The notes under the pieces are model-generated. The model did no database searches. It worked only from the letters and a program-made list of their open reading frames with translations, and was not told the DNA's origin. DNA of 64,000 bases from the NCBI RefSeq assembly GCF_018449575.1, contig NZ_JAAVUT010000001.1:1-64000 (forward strand), given 5' to 3'. Numbering within the stretch: the stretch's first letter is position 1; every line of letters starts with the position of its first letter. Below, one piece after another: positions 35,963-45,332 of this stretch. The position numbers and the translations under genes are program-made. The DNA is from Sodalis sp. dw_96 (GTDB lineage: Bacteria; Pseudomonadota; Gammaproteobacteria; Enterobacterales; Enterobacteriaceae).

Positions 35963-36380
35963 GTTTACATCCACCTTTTATCACTAAACGGGTATTGATT
36001 TTTTGCCATAGTACCATACTAGTATATGCTTTTAACAGCCTGATTTATGTATGCGTTATTATGATCGTAGCCGTGATAGCAGTTGAAAACAACGGCGGCG
36101 GTTGTCCGGCATGGCGGGACGCGATTGGTCAGACTCGGTTGGCAGTGGTTTCATCAACTTACCATCCTATTCGATAATATTGGATAGATAAAAAAATAAC
36201 CAGTACGATGCCTAGTCATCGGGCCGATATTAACCCCACCCGCATGTCATTGCATATGCGGCCCACCTCGGCAATGTTCTGGGAGCGAGTACGGATGCCT
36301 ATGAAATTCAGGACGCCTATAAGGCGGCGCTTGCCATCCACTGTCTTAAAAGTCCGTGTAACAGGCGGGAGGTACAGGCC
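35963..36380. promoter_or_regulatory. divergent gap between uxuA and mbfA
   Basis: 418 bases. Near uxuA the palindrome ATACTAGTAT (36016-36025) is a candidate GntR-type operator. On the mbfA side, codons stay open in frame with mbfA from 36234 to its ATG (49 codons) without an alternative start. I did not find a clean Fur box. GGGAGG at 36367-36372 is the ribosome site for mbfA. Confidence 0.45.
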
Positions 36381-37511
36381 ATGACCTCGCCGATAAATGC
36401 CGATATCCCTATGCTCCGGAAGTATCTCCAGGGCGAGGTGGACGCCGCCTGTATCTATGCATCCCTTGCACGGGCGGAGACCGAACCTGGCGTCAGGGAG
36501 GTATTTCAACGTCTGTCCGCCTCCGAAACGCAACATGCCGCCTTCTGGCAGGCCAGGCTGGCAAGAGCGGGAATGGAGGTCGCCAAGCCAAAACCAAGTT
36601 GGCGCGCGCGGGTATTGGCCTGGACGGCGCGGTGTTTTGGCCCGGCGTCGATATTGCCTTACCTGGCGCGTATCGAGATGACGGAAAGCCAGGTGTATGA
36701 CGGCGAACCGGATGCCGTCGCCGCCGGCATGTCGGCTGACGAACATGGCCACGCCCGCATCGTCCAGGCGGCGGCAATTGCGGCGGGGGGCTTGTCCGGC
36801 AAGACCCTGGCGGTGATTGAAGGCCGGCGCAGAGGCGGCAATGGCAATGCGTTGCGTGCCGCCGTACTTGGGGCGAATGATGGCCTGGTCTCAAATCTCA
36901 GCCTGGTGATGGGGGTGGTGGGCGCGAGAGTGGATGAACCTACCATCCTGTTAACCGGTATCGCCGGGCTTGTCGCCGGCGCCTGTTCGATGGCGATGGG
37001 TGAATGGCTGTCGGTGAGCAGCGCGCGGGAAATGGCCAAGCGCGCCATTGCCGCTGAAAAGGCTGCCATCGATGAAAGCCCGGAGATGGAAAAGCAGGAT
37101 CTGGTGGTGATTTACCAGTCGAAGGGGCTGGATGCCCTCTCCGCGCGGCGACTGGCGGACCAGCTTTTTCAGTCGCCGGAAGATGCGCTGGATTCCATGT
37201 CGCGCGAGAAATTGGGCATCGATCCCAGCGAACCGGGTGGTTCGCCCTGGTCCGCCGCAGCCGTTTCTTTTGGCCTTTTTGCCCTCGGCGCGGTTTTCCC
37301 GGTGTTGCCTTTTTTTCTCCTGCACGGGGCCGCCGCCTTCGCGGCAAGTTTTGCGCTGAGTACCCTGGCTTTGCTGGGGATCGGCGCGGCCACCAGCCTG
37401 TTCACCGGCCGGAAAATGACCTTTTCGGCGCTGCGGCAGTTGGCCATCGGCCTGGCCGCCGCCCTGGTCACCTTTGGGCTGGGGCACCTCATCGGCGTCA
37501 ACATCCGTTGA
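36381..37511 (+). CDS. MbfA-like fusion: ferritin-like domain plus VIT1/CCC1 membrane domain
   Basis: A 376-residue inner-membrane protein. Residues 1-140 form a rubrerythrin-type diiron domain with Glu/His ligands in EVDAACIYASLA, SETQHAAFW and DEHGHARIV. Residues 150-376 form a VIT1/CCC1 domain (LGANDGLVSNLSLVMGVVGA, MAMGEWLSVSSARE, then three helices to the end). The fusion matches membrane-bound ferritin A, which exports iron and protects against peroxide in rhizobia, as I recall. Iron or manganese export is thus the likely role. ATG 36381 has GGGAGG 8 bases upstream. Monocistronic; a hairpin lies between it and the convergent porin. Confidence 0.85.
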   Translation: MTSPINADIPMLRKYLQGEVDAACIYASLARAETEPGVREVFQRLSASETQHAAFWQARLARAGMEVAKPKPSWRARVLAWTARCFGPASILPYLARIEMTESQVYDGEPDAVAAGMSADEHGHARIVQAAAIAAGGLSGKTLAVIEGRRRGGNGNALRAAVLGANDGLVSNLSLVMGVVGARVDEPTILLTGIAGLVAGACSMAMGEWLSVSSAREMAKRAIAAEKAAIDESPEMEKQDLVVIYQSKGLDALSARRLADQLFQSPEDALDSMSREKLGIDPSEPGGSPWSAAAVSFGLFALGAVFPVLPFFLLHGAAAFAASFALSTLALLGIGAATSLFTGRKMTFSALRQLAIGLAAALVTFGLGHLIGVNIR

Positions 37512-37661
37512 TGCCGGTCAATTTCGCACCGCGGCGGATGATGATCGGGATGAGACGCCCTGTATTCAAAGCGGCATCTCTTAGGTACCGCACCGGTTAT
37601 TATCATGCTTTCCCCTTGACCGCCATAGGGGCGTCCGGTAAAGGGGATATTCCGGGCTAAG

Positions 37662-37696
37662 CCAGTCCCGCCTAAGTCGAAAAAACGCGGGACTGG
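37662..37696. terminator. perfect 10-bp hairpin between convergent genes
   Basis: CCAGTCCCGC (37662-37671) pairs with GCGGGACTGG (37687-37696) across a 15-base loop that contains AAAAAA. It separates mbfA and the leftward porin, so a bidirectional termination role is plausible, although no T-tract follows on either side. Confidence 0.45.
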
Positions 37697-37708
37697 ATAG
37701 AGATAGGT

Positions 37709-39070
37709 TTAAAAGGTCACCATCGTTTTCAGCGCCCCCACCCATGCATCCGGCGTTTCGCTCAGGCCGGCGGGATTCTTCCAGAACTGGATTTCCGGCT
37801 GGATGGCCAACCACGAGGTCACCTGTACCCGGTAATACAGATCCAGATCAATACTGTGTCCGGGAACGGGCTTCCATAACGGATCGTTTATGTCGCTGAC
37901 CCCATTCATTCCATTGAGGTAATTCTGCTCACGCTGATAATGACTACTGGCTTGGATATAAGTTACGCCAAGTGCCATCATGTCGTCAGGGCGGCTATCG
38001 AACAACCCACGATAACGAAGCGCGGTTGAATTCACATATTTAAAGGCCATCGTCCGCTCATCCGCCCAACCGAAGCTATTGGATACGCTGAGCCCGCGGT
38101 TGGCATCATCCCCATGCTGGGTAATCTGCTGGTTGAACGAGGTATAGATATACCAGGTATGGTCATGATAGAGATAACCATCAGGATGATAGAGATCGGC
38201 CCGTTCGCCGTTGGTGAATATGGCGCCCAGGTTATAGGCGCCCGGCAAGCCCACCACATCACGGGTCCGCCACAGTACCTCCATCGGCAGGAGGAAGCCT
38301 TTACTGCCTTGAGTTGACCAGCTCCAGGCATGGCTGCGTTCGGTTGCGGAAGGATTGTATTCCAGCACGCCGGTTTTCAACGTCACCTCCGGCGTCAACT
38401 TATATTGAAAGGCGGTTCCCCAGGTGTGAACATTCCAATTAGACCACAGTCCGGATTTTGCGGACTTTCCGCCGCACAGGCTGATGAGCTGAAAATCACA
38501 GGGAACAATCAGATCAAAGTCCTGATTTTTATTCATCATCCCGATGCGCCAATTAAGTTTTCGATCCATAAAGCTTCGGCTAAACGTCAGCCAGCCGAGA
38601 CGGGTTATTGACTGGCCGCCATTAGCAGCTTCCTGTGCCTGATCGTTTCTTGAAACCGAGGGATTGATTAAACGTTCCGACGTTAAATCATCATCATGGT
38701 TACGGTTAACGATATTGCCGTCAATTTTTGCATCGGGAATGCCGGTATAGCGTTCGAGATCTTGTGAGAAGGTGAGGGCGGTATCATCGACAAAAGCATA
38801 ATGATGACTATCATTGTAACCGCCGGACAGGTTATAAGCACTTTCGGTCAGATAAGCCAGGCGGAAGGTAAAACCATGATCCGCAAGATCGGATCTTATT
38901 CCCCACATGTCACCCAATAATCCTTGCTTAACGGGTTTGTCATAGCCGAGAACAATATTGCTCCAGGGAACCGTTTGCTGGTTAACGCTATCCGCCAGCG
39001 CTGTGGAAGTGAGGCATAAATAAAGTACGGCCAGAGATAAAGCTGTTTTGGTATTGATATTATGTTCCAT
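37709..39070 (-). CDS. carbohydrate-selective porin, OprB family
   Basis: A 453-residue outer-membrane beta-barrel. A signal peptide ends at about residue 26 (SLAVLYLCLTSTALA). The mature part begins with a short segment then GDMWGIRSDLADHGFTFRLAYL, the typical OprB opening. It ends with the terminal Phe required for barrel assembly (KTMVTF). It lies downstream of the PTS IIBC gene on the same strand, 175 bp away, and would bring the same sugar across the outer membrane. The barrel has many aromatic residues, as expected for a sugar pore. Confidence 0.85.
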   Translation of the reverse strand: MEHNINTKTALSLAVLYLCLTSTALADSVNQQTVPWSNIVLGYDKPVKQGLLGDMWGIRSDLADHGFTFRLAYLTESAYNLSGGYNDSHHYAFVDDTALTFSQDLERYTGIPDAKIDGNIVNRNHDDDLTSERLINPSVSRNDQAQEAANGGQSITRLGWLTFSRSFMDRKLNWRIGMMNKNQDFDLIVPCDFQLISLCGGKSAKSGLWSNWNVHTWGTAFQYKLTPEVTLKTGVLEYNPSATERSHAWSWSTQGSKGFLLPMEVLWRTRDVVGLPGAYNLGAIFTNGERADLYHPDGYLYHDHTWYIYTSFNQQITQHGDDANRGLSVSNSFGWADERTMAFKYVNSTALRYRGLFDSRPDDMMALGVTYIQASSHYQREQNYLNGMNGVSDINDPLWKPVPGHSIDLDLYYRVQVTSWLAIQPEIQFWKNPAGLSETPDAWVGALKTMVTF

Positions 39071-39169
39071 AATAAAATAGCCTGAATTGAAGCCGCATGG
39101 ATGCGGGTTGTTGTTATTGGGGTTTATTTATGGCCTGGTTGTCCATTTTTTTGATAAAATCATCCCATG

Positions 39170-39192
39170 CCTGTCAGTGGGTTACCGACAGG
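39170..39192. terminator. small hairpin between PTS and porin genes, possible attenuator
   Basis: CCTGTC and GACAGG form a 6-bp stem with an 11-base loop within the 175-bp gap. T-rich runs lie on both sides at some distance. It could lower porin expression relative to the PTS gene, or be a weak terminator. Confidence 0.3.
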
Positions 39193-39245
39193 TCAGCCAT
39201 CAAGGTTTTTTTAATAAAAATGACGTCTTTTAACTAACATTACTT

Positions 39246-40685
<1,440 letters not shown>

Positions 40686-40808
40686 TCAGATTTATGGAAA
40701 TCTCTATAATAAAAAAATAAATACGCATTGGTCTCGTGGCTTTTACGGCACTTGCATAACCGGTGCGTTATAAGTTGCAATATCGCGCCGGTCATTGAGC
40801 TCTCGAGC

Positions 40809-41768
40809 TTATCGGGATCGGCCTACCATTCTTTTAATGGTATGACGCTTGCCTTTTATGGATATCGCCAGCTGATAAACATTTTCAGGCATGGGCGTAC
40901 CGGCATAACCCCCATCACCTATGGCATGAATATCCGCACCGGTTTGTTTCATCATCAGGGCAATCAGGCGGATGGTTTCCACATCCGCCCCCTCAACCGA
41001 ACTATTAAGGAAAGAAAGCGCCAAGGTGCCGGGTTTATAGCTATGGGTAAATTCCACGCATTGCCGTACGTGCTCAAGAGTAATGCCGTGACGGGAACCC
41101 GGCGCGGGTAAAGTAATCACGTCGGCGCCGGCGTCAATAAGATCTTTGATGATGTCGTTGGCCGGTCGCTTGCTCAACGGGTCGCCGAGCACTTTTTCAA
41201 TGGTGCCGTCTTCCCATTTACCGGCGCAAATCAGTACGCCGTCACCCAGGACTTCTTTTGTCAGTCGGGTAGCGGCGATAATCTGCTCAAAGGTGGTGCC
41301 TGAGGAGGGATTCCCCCCCAGCACCACAAAATCAGCGCCGATATTTTTTATTCTCAGCAAATTTTCACGAGAAATGACGCGGCCTTCTTTTGCCTCGACA
41401 TAACGCTCGCCGGCAATCTTGGCATTGACGTCCGGACACTCGAGGTAAATTCCCAACGGGATCCCCGCCCACTGTTTGATTTGGCTGACACTGTAAGGCT
41501 CATCGGCCATCCTGCCGCTTTTCATCTCATGCATGCCTATATTCTTTGACGCATTCACCAGGTCAAATCCATTGAGCATCACCATATCCGCACCAAACGC
41601 GGCCTGGATTTCCGTATTGGTTACGCCGTCCACCAGGCCGGTATTCAGCATCACATGATGCTGTCCCATAATGACCCGGCCCTCGGATGCCAGAATGGAT
41701 TCTTTAAGACCCATGGCATTCATGGCAAGAATTTCAGTCTTGGTGCTGGAGATTAAACGCATCACCAT
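40809..41768 (-). CDS. TIM-barrel-like protein of unknown function in sugar operons
   Basis: A 319-residue cytoplasmic protein. Alternating beta-alpha segments (GADMVMLNGFD, GIPLGIYLECPD, GADFVVLGGNPSSG, GVLICAGKWEDG, AGADVITLPAPGSRHG, GADIHAIGDGGYAG) indicate a TIM barrel with phosphate-binding glycine loops. Related proteins accompany PTS genes and are given vague names such as PEP phosphonomutase-like or DUF7916. I do not recognise a proven activity. Between the PTS gene and the epimerase in one operon, it probably acts on the sugar phosphate or on its regulation. ATG 41768 has AGGAGAAC upstream. Confidence 0.7.
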   Translation of the reverse strand: MVMRLISSTKTEILAMNAMGLKESILASEGRVIMGQHHVMLNTGLVDGVTNTEIQAAFGADMVMLNGFDLVNASKNIGMHEMKSGRMADEPYSVSQIKQWAGIPLGIYLECPDVNAKIAGERYVEAKEGRVISRENLLRIKNIGADFVVLGGNPSSGTTFEQIIAATRLTKEVLGDGVLICAGKWEDGTIEKVLGDPLSKRPANDIIKDLIDAGADVITLPAPGSRHGITLEHVRQCVEFTHSYKPGTLALSFLNSSVEGADVETIRLIALMMKQTGADIHAIGDGGYAGTPMPENVYQLAISIKGKRHTIKRMVGRSR

Positions 41769-41830
41769 TTTTTTGTTCTCCTGTTTAGGTCTTTTATTCC
41801 CCGGATTCTCGCCGATAAAATAAACTGGTT

Positions 41831-42487
41831 TTAGTTCGTAAGCGCGCGTAACCGTGCAATGGACTCGCTATAATTGCCTTTATCATTGAATAAGCCCGCC
41901 GTTCCCAGCACAAAATAGCTGACCTCGTCGGCCAACTGGCCGACCACCGTCGGACTTATGGCACCGTCGATGGCTATTTCGGTGGTGGCACCCCGTACTT
42001 TGATCATGGCGGACAGGCGACGGATTTTATCGAGGGTGCCCGGAATAAAAGGCTGTCCGGCAAAACCCGGATCCACCGACATCATCAGCACCACGTCAAT
42101 ATCCGTCAGTACTTCTTCTATCACGCTCAGCGGAGTGCCGGGATTCAGCGCGACGCCGACCTGACTGCCCGACGCCCGGATCCTCGTCAGGGTCCGGTGC
42201 AAATGAACCGGCGCTTCAGCGTGGACATAAATGATTGAACAGCCCAGTCGGGCGAAGGGCTCAATATAATTATCCGGCGAACTCACCATCAGATGAACAT
42301 CGTAAGGAATACCGGCCAACTTACTGATGGCTTTGATATCTTCAGTGCCCAAGGCAAAATTCGGTACAAAATTACCGTCCATGACGTCAATGTGGAACAT
42401 ATCGGCCCCCGCCTGTTCCAGAGCGCTGATTTCCTCCGCCAGGCGCGAAAAATCCACGCACATCATTGAGGGACAAAATTTAGCCAA
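41831..42487 (-). CDS. D-allulose-6-phosphate 3-epimerase-like (AlsE/Rpe family)
   Basis: A 218-residue TIM-barrel epimerase. Metal ligands are in FHIDVMDG (H32, D34), DVHLMV (H65) and the later AIDGAIS. MSVDPGFAGQPFIP and the late VLGTAGLFN agree better with E. coli AlsE (TVDPGFAGQPFIP, VGTSGLFN) than with ribulose-phosphate epimerase (VNPGFGGQSFIP). It would convert allulose-6-phosphate to fructose-6-phosphate. A TTG start at 42487 follows GGGGTG and overlaps rpiB by 8 bp; the frame is open back to 42505 but with poorer starts. Confidence 0.8.
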   Translation of the reverse strand: MAKFCPSMMCVDFSRLAEEISALEQAGADMFHIDVMDGNFVPNFALGTEDIKAISKLAGIPYDVHLMVSSPDNYIEPFARLGCSIIYVHAEAPVHLHRTLTRIRASGSQVGVALNPGTPLSVIEEVLTDIDVVLMMSVDPGFAGQPFIPGTLDKIRRLSAMIKVRGATTEIAIDGAISPTVVGQLADEVSYFVLGTAGLFNDKGNYSESIARLRALTN

Positions 42488-42932
42488 TGTGTTCACCCCG
42501 CTCAATTTGAGAGATTAAATCAATGCGTTTCTGATGACGTCCCCCCTCAAATTCCGCATTTAGCCACGCATCAATGATCATTTTCGCCAATTCACTGCCC
42601 ACTACCCGCGAGCCGAAGGCCAGGATATTGGTGTTGTTATGCTCCCGGGACAATTTCGCTGAGTAGGGTTCGCTACAGGCAACGGCCCGGATACCGTTAA
42701 CTTTGTTGGCCGCAATGGATATCCCGATTCCCGAACCACAGATCAGGATGCCCAGATCCGCCTCTTTTGAAATCACGGCATCCGCCACGCGCTTGCCGTA
42801 CAATGGATAGTCCGTCCGGTCTGATGAATTTGTGCCTTTATCAATAACCTCTATGGATTTTGATTCTAAATATTGAATAACGTCCGGCTTCAGCAGCAGG
42901 CCAACATGGTCACATCCCACAGCAATTTTCAT
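42480..42932 (-). CDS. rpiB: RpiB: ribose/allose-6-phosphate isomerase
   Basis: A 150-residue LacAB/RpiB isomerase. GCDHVG (D8, H9), the catalytic Cys in ICGSGIGISIAANK (C65) and LSREHNNTN (H98) match E. coli RpiB almost word for word. E. coli RpiB also isomerises allose-6-phosphate to allulose-6-phosphate, and an AlsE-like epimerase follows directly, so a hexose-6-phosphate is a likely substrate. First gene of the leftward operon. Its promoter gap carries three ACTTCACA-type half-sites. Confidence 0.9.
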   Translation of the reverse strand: MKIAVGCDHVGLLLKPDVIQYLESKSIEVIDKGTNSSDRTDYPLYGKRVADAVISKEADLGILICGSGIGISIAANKVNGIRAVACSEPYSAKLSREHNNTNILAFGSRVVGSELAKMIIDAWLNAEFEGGRHQKRIDLISQIERGEHIG

Positions 42933-43265
42933 TACACCACCTCTTAATCAAACCATTTTTTCAGGCAACAAGCCAAATGGCCGTTGCAGTAACTTCACAA
43001 ATAAAATACTTTATGTGAAGTATTGATAATGTGAAGTGGATCATATTTTATTAAAAATAATAAAATATATTATTATCATATAGTTATGTTTTGGTGAGCC
43101 GTCAGGAATAGTACCGAAAGAGACTCTTTAGTAACCTAGGTTAATGCCAGCCCGGTTTAGCGGTGAAAGAGTAGACCATACTGATAGCCAATCCGTTACA
43201 GGATATCCAGGACAAACGGTTCCCCAAAGTGGCGTGATTCTTTTGATAAAAAAAGAGAAAATTCA
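42933..43265. promoter_or_regulatory. divergent promoter gap of the rpiB operon and its regulator
   Basis: 333 AT-rich bases with no gene. The operator cluster lies at 42992-43037; a CRP-like sequence TGTGA-N6-TCATA covers 43030-43045. The right half shows nothing clear before the regulator start at 43266. Confidence 0.55.
42992..43037. promoter_or_regulatory. predicted RpiR operator cluster
   Basis: ACTTCACA at 42992-42999 faces TGTGAAGT at 43014-43021, and a second TGTGAAGT occurs at 43030-43037, exactly 16 bp after the first. Inverted plus direct half-sites in the gap of a divergent regulator suit a tetrameric RpiR protein. The last copy may double as half of a CRP site. Confidence 0.6.
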
Positions 43266-44138
43266 ATGACCAATGTAGATGGCAATATTCTCGCGATTGG
43301 CGCACGTATTCGCATGGCATTGTCCAGGCTGAGTTTGACCGAAAAAACGATTGCTGAATGGTTAATCACCAAAGGAAACGTTAAGGAAGAAACAAGCATA
43401 AAAGAGGTGGCGGCTGCGATGAATGTGTCGGAACCCCTCATCGTAAAAGTGGCGAAAAAACTCGAATACCAGGGATTCAGGGAGTTAAGGACCGCATTGG
43501 TTGCCTATTTTTCAGCCCTACCGTTTGATCAAGAGTTTGAAATCTCAGAAGTTGATAATCTGGAGATCGTGTTGGACAAGGTTTTTAATACCTCGATCCA
43601 GTCGTTAAAGGAAGCCAAATCGGTTGCCAAACCCTCGGTGATTTCCCACGCCGCGGCGTTGATTGGCCAAGCCAATCACGTTGTTATACTGGGGGTCGGC
43701 GGCTCGGCGTCGGTATGCCGGGATTTCGAGCATAAGCTCCTGCGTATCGGCATACTCGGTCACTCATACAGTGATTACCACTTGATGCTGATGGTCTGCT
43801 GCCAATTGGAAGAAAACGATGTGGTCATCGTGATTTCCCAATCGGGCGATACGGTAGAATTGCTAAAATCTATTGAAATCGCAAAGGAAAATAAAGCCAA
43901 AATCATCTGTATTACCAATGACGACGCCTCTCCTTTATCACAAGCTTCCGACCTGTCGATTTTCAGCCCGGCCTATGACGGCCCTTTGATAGGCCAGAAT
44001 GCGGTGGCGCGGATCGTTCAGCTGAATCTGCTGGATACCCTGTTTATCGCCATTATCATACAGGACTATCGGGGAACGAAAACCAAACTCGACAGAAGTA
44101 TTCAGGTGGTAAAACCGCTGCACGGTAAAAATAGCTGA
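43266..44138 (+). CDS. MurR/RpiR-family transcriptional regulator
   Basis: A 290-residue regulator. The HTH_6 domain fills about residues 8-85 (EVAAAMNVSEPLIVKVAKKLEYQGF). The SIS domain follows (about 125-265), with VVILGVGGSASVCRDFEHKL and VVIVISQSGDTVELLKSIEIA as sugar-phosphate loops. It is divergent from rpiB, as RpiR is in E. coli, and probably controls the rpiB-to-porin operon in response to the incoming sugar phosphate. The start has only a weak AGAG upstream. Confidence 0.88.
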   Translation: MTNVDGNILAIGARIRMALSRLSLTEKTIAEWLITKGNVKEETSIKEVAAAMNVSEPLIVKVAKKLEYQGFRELRTALVAYFSALPFDQEFEISEVDNLEIVLDKVFNTSIQSLKEAKSVAKPSVISHAAALIGQANHVVILGVGGSASVCRDFEHKLLRIGILGHSYSDYHLMLMVCCQLEENDVVIVISQSGDTVELLKSIEIAKENKAKIICITNDDASPLSQASDLSIFSPAYDGPLIGQNAVARIVQLNLLDTLFIAIIIQDYRGTKTKLDRSIQVVKPLHGKNS

Positions 44139-44391
44139 CGGGTATAATGCTGATTAATAACTTCACGGAATTATCACTTCATGTTAACCCTTGCCGATAT
44201 CCTCCTGATACATACAGAACTTCTTCGGCGCCTCGTCCATGAGAAAACCGATGACGGTGAATGATGCGTTATTCCTTGCTCGGATTGACGCTGCTATCCG
44301 TATCGCTTCAAGGGTAACAATTGGTACTGACGGGAAGACGGTGACGAAGTTATACTGAACATATATATGAATTAACTTAAAAAAATTAAAT

Positions 44392-45315
44392 ATGAATATA
44401 AAGCAGTTGCAGACCATCATTATTACTGCGGATACTGGCAATGTGGGACAAGCCGCCAAGCTGTTGGGAATTACCCAACCGGCCGTCAGCCAGCAGATGC
44501 ACAGCCTCGAAACCGAACTGGGTTTTCGTTTATTTCAGCGCGAAGGGCGCGGCATGGTATTGACCGCCGCCGGGCGTGCCTTCCTGCCGCAGGCGCGTAA
44601 GTCGGTCCAGGCGGCGGAAGAGGCCATACAGGCCGGCGAACGGGCCAATCGGGGCGAGACCGGCCGTTTGCTGGTGGGGTATTGCCATTCATCGCTGCTG
44701 GAGCCGGAACTACCGGAATTGATCCGTAGTTTTTCGCTGCAATGGCCTGATATCCGTATTGAAATGCAGGATTTGACGGTACAGCAGCAGGTGGAATACC
44801 TGTGCCTGAACCGCTTGGATCTGGCGTTTGCCCGTACGCCTATCGGCCAGGGTGAAAACCAGGAGAAGCTGCGGGTGCAGCCCTTTTCCTGTGCCAGGCT
44901 TGAAGTGGTGCTGCCGGTCGATCATCCGCTGGCCGGGCGTCAAGAAATCGATGTTTGCAGTCTGCGTGATGAGCGTTTTTTGCTGCTAAACGAGCCGGAT
45001 GGGGTCGGGCTGCGCAACCGTATTCTTGACGCGTGCCACCTGGCGGGGTTTGAACCCCTGGCCGAGAACGCCTCCACCAATATGACCAGCATCATCAGCA
45101 TGATTGCCGCCGGCCTGGGCATTACCCTTGCCCCCAGTCACCTGAGCGGGCTAAATATGCCCGGCGTGATCTTCCGGCCGTTGACCAGCGCCGCCGCCCT
45201 TAGTGAGCTGGCGCTCATTTCGCGGCTGGATGAAACCTCCGGCATCATTTTACGCTTTGTCGATCAGGTCTGGGCGCGGCAGTTTGCCTCGCCCGAGCCT
45301 CTCCGGACGCCATAA
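44392..45315 (+). CDS. LysR-family transcriptional regulator
   Basis: A 307-residue LTTR. The winged helix-turn-helix occupies residues 1-60 (QAAKLLGITQPAVSQQMHSL, ETELGFRLFQREGRG), and the effector-binding domain starts near residue 90 (GRLLVGYCHSS). It lies convergent to the porin gene and 1.7 kb from the UbiD operon it most likely controls, since an LTTR-type palindrome is found in the promoter gap between them. A phenolic acid is a plausible effector. Confidence 0.88.
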   Translation: MNIKQLQTIIITADTGNVGQAAKLLGITQPAVSQQMHSLETELGFRLFQREGRGMVLTAAGRAFLPQARKSVQAAEEAIQAGERANRGETGRLLVGYCHSSLLEPELPELIRSFSLQWPDIRIEMQDLTVQQQVEYLCLNRLDLAFARTPIGQGENQEKLRVQPFSCARLEVVLPVDHPLAGRQEIDVCSLRDERFLLLNEPDGVGLRNRILDACHLAGFEPLAENASTNMTSIISMIAAGLGITLAPSHLSGLNMPGVIFRPLTSAAALSELALISRLDETSGIILRFVDQVWARQFASPEPLRTP

Positions 45316-45332
45316 GACGCCGTGGGATGCGA

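Noticed and set aside
36160-36200. Possible Fur box upstream of mbfA
   Set aside because: GATAAT and GATAGATA segments are present, but they do not align to a 19-bp Fur consensus without several mismatches.
36216-36752. 178-codon leftward frame over the mbfA start
   Set aside because: Mostly antisense to the ferritin-like domain and has no motif of its own.
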